A stretch of 64,000 nucleotides of DNA from Apoderus coryli (GCA_911728435.2 OU452199.1:6272860-6336859); one strand, 5' to 3'; positions 46,501 through 59,280 are shown, counted from the stretch's first letter. Notes: generated by a model from the letters alone, not told the origin. Translations and numbers: made by a program.

Positions 46501-49500
46501 ACTATTAATTTCAAGAATGCACGCTTTGCCAGTTTTTAGATATGAGGTCAGCAGTTGCAGCCGAAAGAAAAAAATATATAGTACGGCTCTGACGGGGTGT
46601 TAGTGATTCTGACATATATTTTTGATAAGGACATAGGGTTGACTACTTACACTATTAATTTCAAGAATGCACGCTTTGCCAGTTTTTAGATATGAGGCCA
46701 GCAGTTAAATGTTGCTGGCGGGGAAAAAAATAAATAGTACGGCTCTGACGGGGTGTTAGTGATTCTGACATATATTTTTGATAAGGACATGGTGTTGACT
46801 ACTTACAGTATTAATTTCAAGAATGCACGCTTTGCCAGTTTTTAGATATGAGGTCAGCAGTTGCAGCCGAAAGAAAAAAATATATAGTACGGCTCTGACG
46901 GGGTGTTAGTGATTCTGACATATATTTTTAATAAGGACATAGGGTTGACTACTTACACTATTAATTTCAAGAATGCACGCTTTGCCAGTTTTTAGATATG
47001 AGGTCAGCAGTTAAAAGTTGCAGCCGAAAGAAAAAAATAAATAGTACGGCTCTGACGGGGTGTTAGTGATTCTGACGTATATTTTTAATATGGACATAGT
47101 GTTGGCTATTTACACTATTAATTTCAAGAATGCACGCTTTGCCAGTTTTTAGATATGAGGCCAGCAGTTAAATGTTGCTGGCGGGGGAAAAAATAAATAG
47201 TACGGCTCTGACGGGGTGTTAGTGATTCTGACATATATTTTTGATAAGGACATAGTGTTGACTACTTACAGTATTAATTTCAAGAATGCACGCTTTGCCA
47301 GTTTTTAGATATGAGGTCAGCAGTTGCAGCCGAAAGAAAAAAATATATAGTACGGCTCTGACGGGGTGTTAGTGATTCTGACATATATTTTTAATAAGGT
47401 TATAGGGTTGACTACTTACACTATTAATTTCAAGAATGCACGCTTTGCCAGTTTTTAGATATGAGGTCAGCAGTTAAAAGTTGCAGCCGAAAGAAAAAAA
47501 TAAATAGTACGGCTCTGACGGGGTGTTAGTGATTCTGACATATATTTTTGATAAGGACATAGGGTTGACTACTAACACTATTAATTTCAAGAATGCACGC
47601 TTTGCCAGTTTTTAGATATGAGGTCAGCAGTTGCAGCCGAAAGAAAAAAATATATAGTACGGCTCTGACGGGGTGTTAGTGATTCTGACATATATTTTTA
47701 ATAAGGACATAGGGTTGACTACTTACACTATTAATTTCAAGAATGCACGCTTTGCCAGTTTTTTGATATGAGGTCAGCAGTTAAAAGTTGCTGGCGGGGG
47801 AAAAAATAAATAGTACGGCTCTGACGGGGTGTTAGTGATTCTGACATATATTTTTGATAAGGACATAGGGTTGACTACTTACACTATTAATTTCAAGAAT
47901 GCACGCTTTGCCAGTTTTTAGATATGAGGCCAGCAGTTAAATGTTGCTGGCGGGGAAAAAAATAAATAGTACGGCTCTGACGGGGTGTTAGTGATTCTGA
48001 CATATATTTTTAATAAGGACATAGGGTTGACTACTTACACTATTAATTTCAAGAATGCACGCTTTGCCAGTTTTTAGATATGAGGTCAGCAGTTGCAGCC
48101 GAAAGAAAAAAATATATAGTACGGCTCTGACGGGGTGTTAGTGATTCTGACATATATTTTTGATAAGGACATAGGGTTGACTACTTACACTATTAATTTC
48201 AAGAATGCACGCTTTGCCAGTTTTTAGATATGAGGCCAGCAGTTAAATGTTGCTGGCGGGGAAAAAAATAAATAGTACGGCTCTGACGGGGTGTTAGTGA
48301 TTCTGACATATATTTTTGATAAGGACATGGTGTTGACTACTTACAGTATTAATTTCAAGAATGCACGCTTTGCCAGTTTTTAGATATGAGGTCAGCAGTT
48401 GCAGCCGAAAGAAAAAAATATATAGTACGGCTCTGACGGGGTGTTAGTGATTCTGACATATATTTTTAATAAGGACATAGGGTTGACTACTTACACTATT
48501 AATTTCAAGAATGCACGCTTTGCCAGTTTTTAGATATGAGGTCAGCAGTTAAAAGTTGCAGCCGAAAGAAAAAAATAAATAGTACGGCTCTGACGGGGTG
48601 TTAGTGATTCTGACGTATATTTTTAATATGGACATAGTGTTGGCTATTTACACTATTAATTTCAAGAATGCACGCTTTGCCAGTTTTTAGATATGAGGCC
48701 AGCAGTTAAATGTTGCTGGCGGGGGAAAAAATAAATAGTACGGCTCTGACGGGGTGTTAGTGATTCTGACATATATTTTTGATAAGGACATAGTGTTGAC
48801 TACTTACAGTATTAATTTCAAGAATGCACGCTTTGCCAGTTTTTAGATATGAGGTCAGCAGTTGCAGCCGAAAGAAAAAAATATATAGTACGGCTCTGAC
48901 GGGGTGTTAGTGATTCTGATATATATTTCTGATAAGGACATATGGTTGGCTACTTACACTATTAATTTCAAGAATGCACGCTTTGCCAGTTTTTAGATAT
49001 GAGGCCAGCAGTTAAATGTTGCTGGCGGGGAAAAAAATAAATAGTACGGCTCTGACGGGGTGTTAGTGATTCTGACATATATTTTTGATAAGGACATGGT
49101 GTTGACTACTTACAGTATTAATTTCAAGAATGCACGCTTTGCCAGTTTTTAGATATGAGGTCAGCAGTTGCAGCCGAAAGAAAAAAATATATAGTACTGC
49201 TCTGACGGGGTGTTAGTGATTCTGACATATATTTTTAATAAGGACATAGGGTTGACTACTTACACTATTAATTTCAAGAATGCACGCTTTGCCAGTTTTT
49301 AGATATGAGGTCAGCAGTTAAAAGTTGCAGCCGAAAGAAAAAAATAAATAGTACGGCTCTGACGGGGTGTTAGTGATTCTGACGTATATTTTTAATATGG
49401 ACATAGTGTTGGCTATTTACACTATTAATTTCAAGAATGCACGCTTTGCCAGTTTTTAGATATGAGGCCAGCAGTTAAATGTTGATGGCGGGGGAAAAAA

Positions 49501-50257
49501 TAAATAGTACGGCTCTGACGGGGTGTTAGTGATTCTGACATATATTTTTGATAAGGACATAGTGTTGACTACTTACAGTATTAATTTCAAGAATGCACGC
49601 TTTGCCAGTTTTTAGATATGAGGTCAGCAGTTGCAGCCGAAAGAAAAAAATATATAGTACGGCTCTGACGGGGTGTTAGTGATTCTGACATATATTTTTA
49701 ATAAGGTTATAGGGTTGACTACTTACACTATTAATTTCAAGAATGCACGCTTTGCCAGTTTTTAGATATGAGGTCAGCAGTTAAAAGTTGCAGCCGAAAG
49801 AAAAAAATAAATAGTACGGCTCTGACGGGGTGTTAGTGATTCTGACGTATATTTTTAATATGGACATAGTGTTGACTATTTACACTATTAATTTCAAGAA
49901 TGCACGCTTTGCCAGTTTTTAGATATGAGGCCAGCAGTTAAATGTTGCTGGCGGGGGAAAAAATAAATAGTACGGCTCTGACGGGGTGTTAGTGATTCTG
50001 ATATATATTTTTGATAAGGACATATGGTTGGCTACTTACACTATTAATTTCAAGAATGCACGCTTTGCCAGTTTTTAGATATGAGCTCAGCAGTTAAAAG
50101 TTGCAGCCGAAAGAAAAAAATATATAGTACGGCTCTGACGGGGTGTTAGTGATTCTGACATATATTTTTAATAAGGACATTTGGTTGGCTACTTACACTA
50201 TTAATTTCAAGAATGCACGCTTTGCCAGTTTTTAGATATGAGGCCAGCAGTTAAAAC
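43519..50257 (-). repeat. Right tandem array, about 43 units
   Basis: The ~157-bp unit in inverted orientation (CGCTTTGCCAGTTTTTAGAT instead of its complement), from about 43571 to 50222. Both unit types are present, with B-type units (GCTGGCGGGGGAAAA) dominating near the core and A-type (GCAGCCGAAAGAAAAA) towards the tip. A block of about 1540 bp is duplicated: GACATGGTGTTGACTAC at 46786, 48326 and 49096 (offsets 1540 and 770); likewise GTGTTGGCTATTTAC at about 47098, 48637 and 49407. Confidence 0.9.
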
Positions 50258-50615
50258 TCGCGTGAACATATAGCATAGAGTACGGCCCTGGATCAATCAA
50301 TGAAATATCTATGTTATTTGTCTGTAAGGGTATATAACCATATTGAATCTAAATCTTTTATTTGACTACATATACCCACTAATTTCAAATATGTTATGTC
50401 GATTTACCTATTTATTGAAAAAAAAATATTGCAATATTAATATTTAATAAATTTGTTTTATTGATATTAATTATTATATATTTGTAACACATTTGTGCTT
50501 GTGTAATATACGTTTAAAGTGTATATTATTATGAATTATCAATCGCCCCCGTATACCCCATTCGGCAATGTTCGGAATTAACTGCTAGAATTTTAACTGC
50601 TGTCTTCACACTGGT
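50258..50615 (-). repeat. Unique terminal part of right arm
   Basis: Reverse complement of 28468-28825, ending CTTCACACTGGT. Confidence 0.85.
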
Positions 50616-50624
50616 TTCGACATT
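50616..50624. repeat. Target-site duplication, right
   Basis: TTCGACATT, identical to 28459-28467. Confidence 0.9.
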
Positions 50625-51548
50625 TAGCTTTCAAGAACAAAGTCTGACAGTAACAATTTCTGCAAATGTTTCAAGTTGTCAGTTTAAAATTTAAATCTTT
50701 TGTTGTAAAGGTGTGCAAAATCATCAAGATCAAGAATAAAGGTTAAAATTGAACAAGCCTAGAGAATATATACGTCAATGGCATTCACACTTAATAAAAC
50801 GCGATTCCACACACCTTTTCAGGTTTGTTTGTAACAAAAAACAAAGGTCACGTAATCCTGGTCTTATTAATTTAAAACATTTTTCAACATCCTAAGAATA
50901 TTGCAGCATCTTTTTGAAACACCGTGTATATATAATAAATATATTAAATACACTGACGCAGCTCTTGGACTATTTCCTTTTACGCTAAGTAACTTGTCAG
51001 TTAGATCAGATAAAAAATGGTGCAACTTAATAAAACTTCTGCTTGGCAATATTTTGTATTTACGTCGCAAAAACTTTGCAGCACCAAAGTTTCCATGTAA
51101 TAACTGCAATGTTAAACTTTAAATAGAAACGTAAAGTTTATGTTTTCCGATATATCAAAATATATTTAGTTAGGTAAGTAGGTGGTACTCAGAGGTCCAT
51201 TATATGTAGTGGAAAGATTGATATTGAGTTCTGTTTTCTGTCTCTGTGGGCTTTTGATGTAGGTTGGATTTGATTTATTCTCAATAATACTGCCGTGCCA
51301 TTGGCGTAGCGTGTCGTCGGAAAATTTGGAGGGCGCCCAACGATTAGTATACAAAATATCCCGAAGATTATTAGACAGAATCGAAAGGACACCAGTTATA
51401 AGTAAAACATCTTAGGATAAACTATAGTTGCACTTTGTTACAAAAAGACTAACACCGACGTTAAAAGAGCCATGTACCAACTAAATATTTCACAATCAGC
51501 GAGCTTTTTTAAAGAACAAATTATCATAGGTACTTTACCAAAAATATA
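50625..51548. other. Non-coding, right flank of foldback element
   Basis: No recognised gene. A minus-strand frame at 51189-51392 begins with a signal-peptide-like stretch (FRFCLIIFGIFCILIVG), but no homologous domain, no splice continuation and no other support were found. Confidence 0.4.
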
Positions 51549-52398
51549 TTTTGAACCAGTGGCGGCTCGTGGGTAATTTTATTAGGTAGGCACAATTGTC
51601 AAGATCAAGCGCCTTAGATGAAAAGTAGAAAATTATTAAGGTAAAAAAAGAACACGTTAACATACGGGTTTCGTAAGGTAAATCTTATTTTTTTTTTATT
51701 TTTAAAAATTATGCCCCATTCACTACTTTACGAAATCCAATTCATAATCAAATACAAAATTATTTGTATTGAATAAACATTAATATTACTACCTAATTAC
51801 TACTTACCGCTACCGCAACAAGTTGTGCAGCACAACCACTAATCTATACTTGTACTAGTCAAAATATTATTACTATTATTATTAAATAATGAAATACATA
51901 CACTTTTTAATCAATGGCACTAGTATTTAAACAACAAATGAACAAATAGTTCAAACGTAATGTAAAAAACAATAAACAAAAATATCTAACGTACAAATCG
52001 AAATTCCTGCAAATAGTATACCTACCTATCTACAATAGATAGAAGGCGGTCGGGGTAGGTGCCTAAGCTAAACGTAAACACGTTCCTACGCAATAGAACA
52101 CATATTATTTCAATAGGTATTATATAAAAGTTCTCGATCACCACCAGTTTTTTCTGTATATTTATTTAAATATATTTAAGAAAAAGTACAACAATTTTGA
52201 GCAAAATACATACATACATTTTAGGTCGTATTTGGTCGTACATACTATTACCCGGTGACCGGTGGCGCAAAACTTTTGATATGTACATAGGTATATGTGT
52301 ATACAGTGTATCCGAGTATACGGTGTAGGCGAAGATAACAGTTGCCTGTAAAAATGCGAAGTCTCGGTAGTGGGTTATAGCACCTATTTTGCGGTAGT

Positions 52399-54013
52399 TA
52401 TTTATTTATTTAGATTACATCTACCCAGACAGAAACACATCCAATTACAGGGCAGGTATATTACAAAACGATAATATTAACATAAATACACGTTTCAGAA
52501 TTATAAAATATTACAATCGCAAAAAATAGTCAAAATTAGAATGGTTTAACAACAAATATTTATCTAAAAAACACTTTTTTAAATTAAGATATGGTATTAA
52601 AAAACACATCAATATCGTTACTCACCGAGTCACAAACAGAACACATCTCAAACAATGGCGTAAAAAGCAACAAGTTGGTACGTGCGTTAGGCAAGTAAAA
52701 GCTAGAACCATAATTACGCCTTCTCGTATGTGGAGCATGAAAAGGTATCATCGAAAGTAGGTCCGGAGAGTCAATGATGCCATTCACGGTTTTGAATAGG
52801 AACAGGAGTGAGGCATATTCTCTACGCTTATCAAGAGGTACAAAATTAAAACGACCCAGAAGTTCATCATGGGGAAATCCCATGGTTGGATACACTCCGT
52901 CACACTTAAACCACAAATATTTCACAAATCTTCGCTAAATCCTCTCTAAGCTATTCGAGTGCAACGCATAACCAGGACTCCACACAACATCAGATGCATC
53001 TTCCAATTTCGATCTAACGAAGGAATTATACAATAAATTAAGAGTTTTATGTGACACAAAATGCTTTGTATTTCTCATAACAAAACCCAGACTCTTATAG
53101 GAAGACGAAACCACATCAATCACATGCCCCACAAAACTAAGTTTAGCGTCAAAGAGCACCCCCAGATCCTTAACCTCATCTCATATTTTAAGCGGAACAG
53201 AGTCAATGTTATACACAAATTTTATTGGATTTACCTCACGAGTAAAAGTTACAGAACAACACTTATCCAAATTAAGGGCAAGCCTGTTTTGAATGCACCA
53301 GTCAAGCAGGACATTCAGATCATTCTGCAATTGAAGACAGTCAGAAGTTGAGGTAATCAGTGAATAAACCTTAAAATCATCAGCAAAGAGTAGGAAGCGA
53401 CATTTCACGTCATTAACAATGTCATTAATAATACACATAAATAAGAGGGGACCCAACACAGAACCCTGTGGCAGTCCAGATGTTGCACGGATAATACCGG
53501 ACTTGAAACCACGGTACTCCACATACAATTTACGTTCATGGAGATAAGTAGACAGAAATTTTAAAAGATCCACAGATAAACCAAATTCCGAAAGCTTTTG
53601 CAGCAGAATTCCGTGGTCAAGCCTGTCAAAGGCTTTGGTCAAATCCGTATAAATAACGTCAACCTGACCCCCGCTATCCAAGCTTTCTGCCAAAAACTGG
53701 CTCAAAATTACGAGATTAGTAGCACTGGATCGGCCAGGAAAAAATCCGTGATGAATAGGCGTGATGAGCCGCTTGACATGATTAAACAAAACTTCATGCA
53801 ACACGATCTCAAAACACTGACGACAAAGGCAGGCACACCATCCGGACTCGAAGTATGTCTAGCTTTAAACGATTTAAGTGCTCTGAAAACATCATCTTCA
53901 CCAATCTCTCTAATTTGAAGCTGCTGTAAATCGCAGTTTCTTGCGGAAGCCCAACAAAATGGAACCGACCGCATATATGATCTTTGAAAATAATCGGCAA
54001 AAGAATTAACCAT
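52399..54013 (-). pseudogene. Jockey-type LINE RT, broken
   Basis: Minus-strand frames at 54013-53708, 53804-53181, 53159-52935 and 52925-52584 together give one RT: DDVFRALKSFKARHTSSPDG, GFFPGRSSATNLV, VIYTDLTKAFDRLDHGIL, SGLPQGSVLGPLLF, FLLFADDFKVYS (FADD box), KDLGVLFDAKLSF-type segment and the C-terminal VPLDKRREYASLLFLFKTVN. Frameshifts near 53.8 kb and stops at about 53.18 and 52.93 kb break it. The 3' tail lies near 52.4 kb, where (AAAT)-like repeats (TTATTTATTTATTT on +) follow. Endonuclease and ORF1 are absent. Confidence 0.8.
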
Positions 54014-55027
54014 AATTATATTATGCCTACAGATAATTATTGAATTAAAGGGGATGTTTTAAAGGTTTAAGGTAGAAAATGAAATTTGTTGCGTAATGGC
54101 CTATATGATGATAGGCTTAGCTGATTTCAAAAATCTTGTTTCACCCTGTTGAGATTTTGTGTCCAATCCAGTGTGTTAACACACTTAATAAATGATATTA
54201 CGTAAGTAAAGTTATTGAAAGGGTTGTAGGACTTACCAGTAAAGGGAAAATGTTGGAATTTGCACTTGGAAAATGTATTTTTATTCACTTGTATATATAT
54301 AAAGGGCAGGTAATATTTTTACGCGTGTACTTTCGACCGGTCCGACTTAAGCTACGGTTTCCTAGAGGTGTGCGCGGCGCACAACAAGCGCACAGCGCAC
54401 AGTGCGCCGCACTGCGCGTGTATTTCTAGGAATCCAGTAAAATTACTATTATTCAAGAAGTTGTTGTGTGTTGCGTCGATGCTGTTTTGTTTAAAGTGTA
54501 CCGGGGTTTTTCGTTGTTAAATAATAGTACTATGCAACGATCATTGACTAAATGATGGTTAATAACAATTACATGAGAGTTGCATACGCTACACCCGATA
54601 AATAATGAAGAATGATAAATATATTTATGTTGGCATTAACAAACGTCAAATACACAACATGCTTGATTGAAAAATTATGGGTTTCTATTGGTTAAAAATC
54701 TGTAGCGTTATGAAAAATCTGTATCCTAATGGATCTCATTATTATGGATTTTGGACGTATTATTATAGTACGGGTGTCGAAAAATAATCTAAAGTTTGAC
54801 TCATTCTTTACTAAACACCTTTTATACTATATAAAGTGCAACACTTTCCTTATTAGACTAATTTGAGGGAACTCAAGAAAACACCCTGTACAAGGCATTA
54901 CCATAAAATGGATTTGTATAAAAAGAAACTAGTCCAAGTGGCTTATTGGCTACTGCTTGAGGAAGCATATGTTTAACAACATATATACCTCCAGGCACAG
55001 GCACAAGGTGACAATACAAAGGCTGTA

Positions 55028-55234
55028 TATAATTACAGACATTCAAGAGCTCGGAGAACTTCAGAAAATGCATTTGGTTTATTATTTCAAACTTTTAGAG
55101 TATTTTATACTCCAATAGCAGTTTCACCTCATACGGCTGACAATGTCATTATTGCAGCATGCATAATACACAACGTCTTCCAAAAACAATATGTTATCCT
55201 TAAAATCTTCCATTCAGAGGAGAGCATCATTTGA
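55028..55234 (+). pseudogene. Harbinger transposase C-terminal remnant
   Basis: The frame reads YNYRHSRARRTSENAFGLLF, QTFRVFYTPIAVSPHTADNV and IIAACIIHN, matching the conserved R-x-x-x-E-N-x-F-G...LHN end of DDE_Tnp_4 transposases. It carries the final catalytic Glu. Upstream sequence is decayed and no earlier DDE motif is readable. The remnant confirms the family suggested by the termini. Confidence 0.75.
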
Positions 55235-55935
55235 AGCTTCTGCAATACGAGATAAATTTAGAATCTATTTCAACACTGCTCTGCTGCTGGTTCGGTGCAC
55301 TGGGCAAATTATATAATCTCCAAAACTACTTAATTTGTAATTAAATGTAAAAGTGTTTCTAAGTTCTTATTAAACATTTTATTTTTTTTTTGATTGTTTT
55401 TTTTATCTAAAAATTCGACAAGGTTAACATAATCTTAGAAGATTGATGTTGATTATAATGCTGATATTCTTTCGCAACGAAGTTAAATGTAGCATTTTAG
55501 AAAAACTCTTGTCTAGAACTTTTAGATCAAAACTGGAGAGCCTGATAAGAACATACCAGAGCCTACCGACTCTCCAAAAATAAATCGATTCGGTGGAACA
55601 CGTAAAAAGTATATTAGCGATGAAAAAGTGTGGAACTTTAATTTGGCCCACAGTGTATATATGAATAATATAATTCATTCAATTTGAGAATCGTATTATC
55701 CCCTCAGAACTTTTTCCTAGCGACGCCACTGAATACGAACATCTATAAATGTAGATAATGTTAATTATTGATTATTTCCAACCATATTTTTTTAAAAGAA
55801 ACTGTGATTATGTAAAACAAAATTTAAAAAGTGTTTTCGAGATTTGCTGCTGTGTGCGCTTGTGCGCCGAAATCTATTTCAAATAGATTTGGGCGCACAG
55901 CGAGCGACTCTCGTGTGTATGAAGATATTATTATG
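55235..55935. other. Non-coding inside Harbinger element
   Basis: CCTAGCGACGCCACTG ending 55731 looks like the right terminus of another hAT-type MITE. A 39-bp near-palindrome at 55861-55899 (TGTGCGCC-G-AAATCTATTT mirrored) repeats the GC-rich motif of the element ends. Confidence 0.5.
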
Positions 55936-55990
55936 AATAAAGAAACATGAAATAAACTAATATTGTATACGAAGTGAAAAAAAATTCCGT

Positions 55991-56067
55991 ATCACAAGTT
56001 GGATTCGAACCAACAGCCCCCAATTTCCTTTCAGGTGTTCCAACCAATTGCACTACCGTGGCACATC
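55991..56067 (-). repeat. tRNA-derived SINE-like sequence
   Basis: On the minus strand a perfect T arm GTTGG-TTCGAAT-CCAAC with consensus B box (GGTTCGAATCC) and an A box TAGTGCAATTGG in the right order and spacing. The acceptor ends do not pair, so it is a SINE head or tRNA pseudogene. Near-identical ~46-bp sequences (GAAACATGAAAT...TATTGTATACG) flank it at 55942 and 56194. Confidence 0.55.
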
Positions 56068-56239
56068 CAAGAAATATCTCTAAGTCCGTATACATAACAC
56101 TGCATTGTTATATCTCATTGCAAGCTGCAAACACCAGATAAATGAAAGGAATCTACTCAACATAAGTAGTTAACACTGTATAATATAAATATAGAAACAT
56201 GAAATAATCTAATATTGTATACGGACTGAAAAAAAATCT

Positions 56240-56800
56240 ATATTATTATATAGCAAACGTACAGGGTGGTCAATTATAATTCAGTAAAATTGAATAATAA
56301 TAAAAAAAAATATTAAATTTCAAATGGGTACGTCAAGCTGAAGTAACCCAAAAATGGCCACCACAAAGAAGCGAAAGAGCTGGGGCGGATTTTCATTGCG
56401 GATGTGCGAAGTTATTGTGGATATTGGTCAAGTCAGCGCCATGTTAAACGTGTGAGAACGAATCTTACACAGGATCCCAGACTAGTTATGGACACTTAAT
56501 TATGAAAATATTCTTTAAATATATCTGATGTCCAAATTAATTAAATTTGCACCACTTAAGTCAGACATTTGTGTCAAACTTTACTAATTTATCTAGGTTT
56601 TATCATGATGATAAATGGTACATATATATTAAGCTCTGTACAGACCTGGATACCCATTTCTAGCAATGCTTTTGGGAATTGTATCCTGTCTGTATGAGAC
56701 ATAGTATCTACAGTGTGTCCAAATTTCATTGTAATTGCGGGGTAGCTCCGTTATTTTGAAAGTTAACGGGATGCGGTTTTCGCGACACTTTTTTGTATAA
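56240..56800. other. Non-coding repeat scraps
   Basis: An ACAGGGTGGTC end near 56264 and a block GTAGCTCCGTTATTTTGAAA / CGGTTTTCGCGACAC (56744-56790) shared in inverse orientation with 22.65-22.70 kb. Confidence 0.4.
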
Positions 56801-56802
56801 TT

Positions 56803-57726
56803 TCAAATTTGAATTAGGCTAGAAGTATCTGCACAAGGAAATGCCCAAGGAAACCGCGAATATTCATCAACAACTGTAAAGAGGAAGGAATTTTTAGAAG
56901 AACTCGGTATCGGACCCTTAAAATCAATATTTAATCTTTCAAACGGGGCTGTTGCTTTGATTAAATGACTGTTTTCATCTTTTTTGTAGAATCTAGGTTT
57001 AATTTCTGCACATATCGGGCATGCGGCAATCATTCGTTTAATTTCTTCTAAAGAATGCGGCAAATTTCGAATTTTAATAAAATGATGCATTCGGGTGACC
57101 CCAGGATGGCACAAGGACGAGTGTAACTCAAAGAGTTTGTTTGTAATATTATTGCATATTCTTGAAAAAGCATCAGCTGCCCTATTTGATTTTCCAGGAC
57201 GATAAACTATTTCAAATTTGAAACACGAAAGTTCTATGCGCCAACGCATGATTTTGTCATTTTTGATTTTATTTGTGTGGTTTGTATTGAACATAAAAGA
57301 TACTGATTTCTGGTCTGTCACTAATTTAAAATGTCTTCCAATTAAAAAATGTCTCCACTTCTTTAATGCTTCAACACAAGCATATGCCTCTTTTTCTATA
57401 GCAGGGTGTCGTCTCTCTGATTCGGATAGTGTACGTGAAAAGAATGCCACAGGCCTTCCAGCTTGACTCAACGTAGCGGCTATAGCAAAATCAGATGCAT
57501 CTGTCTCTACAATTAAAATTTCTTTATCATCGATGCTCCACAGAAGCGAGTTAGCTATGTCAGTCCTTATTTCTTCGAAAGCGGAAACTAGTTGTGTACT
57601 GAGTGGAAATGTCTTGCAGTCTATTAAACATCTTATCTTTTCAGGAAATTTGTTAATCCATTTTGAATAATGTGAGAACATTCCCAATGCTCTTTGAAGA
57701 CTTTTGGTATTGTTTGGAATTGGCAT
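56803..57726 (-). pseudogene. Gypsy pol fragment: RNase H to integrase start
   Basis: A clean 307-codon frame. RT connection region SLQRALGMFSHYSKWINKF; RNase H with VETDASDFAIAATLSQ, RPVAFFSRTLS, EKEAYACVEALKKWRHFL and LVTDQKSV; then the H2C2 zinc site HSSLCHPG...CPICAEIKP and the first integrase motif FERLNIDFKGPIP with FTVVDEYSRFPWAFPC. It stops before the rest of the integrase core. Motif order is typical Ty3/Gypsy. No LTRs are recognised around it. The open frame suggests a fairly young fragment. Confidence 0.9.
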
Positions 57727-57769
57727 TTCTAAAAGAGGTTTCAGCCTGTCAGAATTATATTTTATTTTA

Positions 57770-57902
57770 TTTTATACCTTTGTTACTTTTATTAGTTTTA
57801 TTTTCAATCACCTATGTCATTGTATCATAATATATATCTTTGTTTTGTCTTGTAATTGGGTAGTTATACCTGTTAGACAATAAAGAGATTATTATTATTA
57901 TT
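57770..57902 (+). repeat. 3' tail of a Jockey-type LINE
   Basis: TGTCTTGTAATTGGGTAG...AATAAAGAG followed by (ATT)n resembles TGTCCTGTAATTGGCTTC...(ATT)n at the end of the Jockey element near 62.51-62.56 kb. Confidence 0.55.
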
Positions 57903-57904
57903 AT

Positions 57905-59280
57905 AATTCACGATACCCTACCCAAATTTTGGGTAACACATGTAATTTTTGAGTTATAGGGAAGACTTCAAAAAACTTATTTTTCGGAGCCCACTCATAT
58001 CTCGGACAGTATGACAGATATGGAAATATATAAACGTTTTTATGTAGAATCCTCAAAAAACGCGCTATAATTATATTGAATGGAATTAGGAAAATATAAA
58101 AAGTTATTGGATTGTGCTTCGAAGTAAACGGAGCTAATTTTGAACAGATGAGTTTTTATGAAATTAATATTAAGTAGGTATAATTAAGTAGAATATGTAA
58201 GTATTTAATTTTTGCAATTAGTAGTTTAGGTTCATGTAAATACCCTTAAGTTTACACGTAGTTTTTCATAAAATAAATTTATTTTAAAACATATTTCATT
58301 TTTTGCGTTTTGTTTTTGTTGATTTTATTTATTATTTTATTCAACCTTTAATTCTATTAAAATATATTATGTGAAAATAAAAGCCTAAATCGAAATCATC
58401 AAAATTACAATTTTTATTGAACCTATATAGATTTTGGTAGGTATTTTAACGACTAAATTAAATAACGCATAATCGCGAAAGAATTTAACAATATGTTAAA
58501 ATTACAGCGCGTCCAGAAAACTAATAATAGTGAATACATTTTTCTATACTCTCGATTTTTGATATTTATAAAAATCAAACTATTAAGTGTTATATATCAT
58601 TTGAAAGGAAAAATAATCATTAAATATGTACAATAATCAGAGTGGTTTTGTTAATATTTTGAAACTGAGAACAAATAACAAAATTAAGAGTCAATAAGGG
58701 GACTCTGCATAAAAAATATCTATCAAACACCGTTTATACATTACCAATACCTGTCATAGTTTCCCAGATATGAGAGGGGTCCGAAAAGATACTTTTTTGA
58801 ATTCGGCCCTATATCACGAAAACTACATAGTACATAATATGTTACCCAGAATTTGATTAGGGCATCGTGAGTTTCATAAAAAAGTAGCAACGTGTCGCGA
58901 AAACCGTAAAATATTTTTAATGTAGCAATTGATTCATAGGGGCCATTATGTAGTGTGCCGTCTTATGTTTGTTTTGCTTATTTCCTTTCATATATTATTC
59001 CTAGAACTACTATCTTTGACTTAATTATATCAAGTCAAAGATCGTCGTACCGGGTTTTCTTTAATTCAATCAATTAGTTGTTGTTCTTCTTTAGGCGAAA
59101 ATTTGGAACACATGTCTGTATTTAACTTAATTACACACCCTCGTAACCTTGCTTATTAACCAACAGTTTGCTCTCAACTGCGAAGTGCGTCTTGTGCCTA
59201 CAAGCGTATATGGCTGTGTAGATTTTAGATTTCAGCGTAATTGCCGGCGCACTCCGACGGAGGAATCCAGACCAACTTAT
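57905..59280. other. Non-coding with dispersed repeat
   Basis: 58.61-58.91 kb carries the repeat family also seen at 6.5 and 22.5 kb (GAATTCGGCC, CGAAAACTACATA, TTAGGGCATCG). A hairpin ATCTTTGACTT/AAGTCAAAGAT lies at about 59.01-59.04 kb. Confidence 0.45.

Larger units (their letters stand above)
28468..50615 (+). mobile_element. Giant foldback DNA transposon, 22.1 kb, complete
   Basis: Termini ACCAGTGTGAAGACAGCAGT and the exact inverse at 50615 are flanked by a perfect 9-bp duplication. Each arm has about 370-380 bp of non-repetitive end sequence, nearly identical between arms in inverted orientation, then a tandem array of a ~157-bp unit. The arms point towards each other. The unique core (34.66-43.5 kb) holds one transposase-type gene and a nested second transposon. 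Nine-bp duplications, CxxH-type DDE and repeat-built arms fit the Mutator-like superfamily, in particular Rehavkus/FB-NOF-type foldback elements as I remember them. The size of the arms is extreme for such elements. Confidence 0.9.

Noticed and set aside
28826..50257. Centromeric or stand-alone satellite
   Set aside because: The two arrays are inverted, share unique mirrored ends and are enclosed by a 9-bp duplication, so they are arms of one transposon.
51189..51392. Secreted small protein with signal peptide
   Set aside because: Only a hydrophobic start; no domain, splice support or homologous pattern.
55991..56067. Functional tRNA gene
   Set aside because: A and B boxes are good, but the acceptor ends do not pair.
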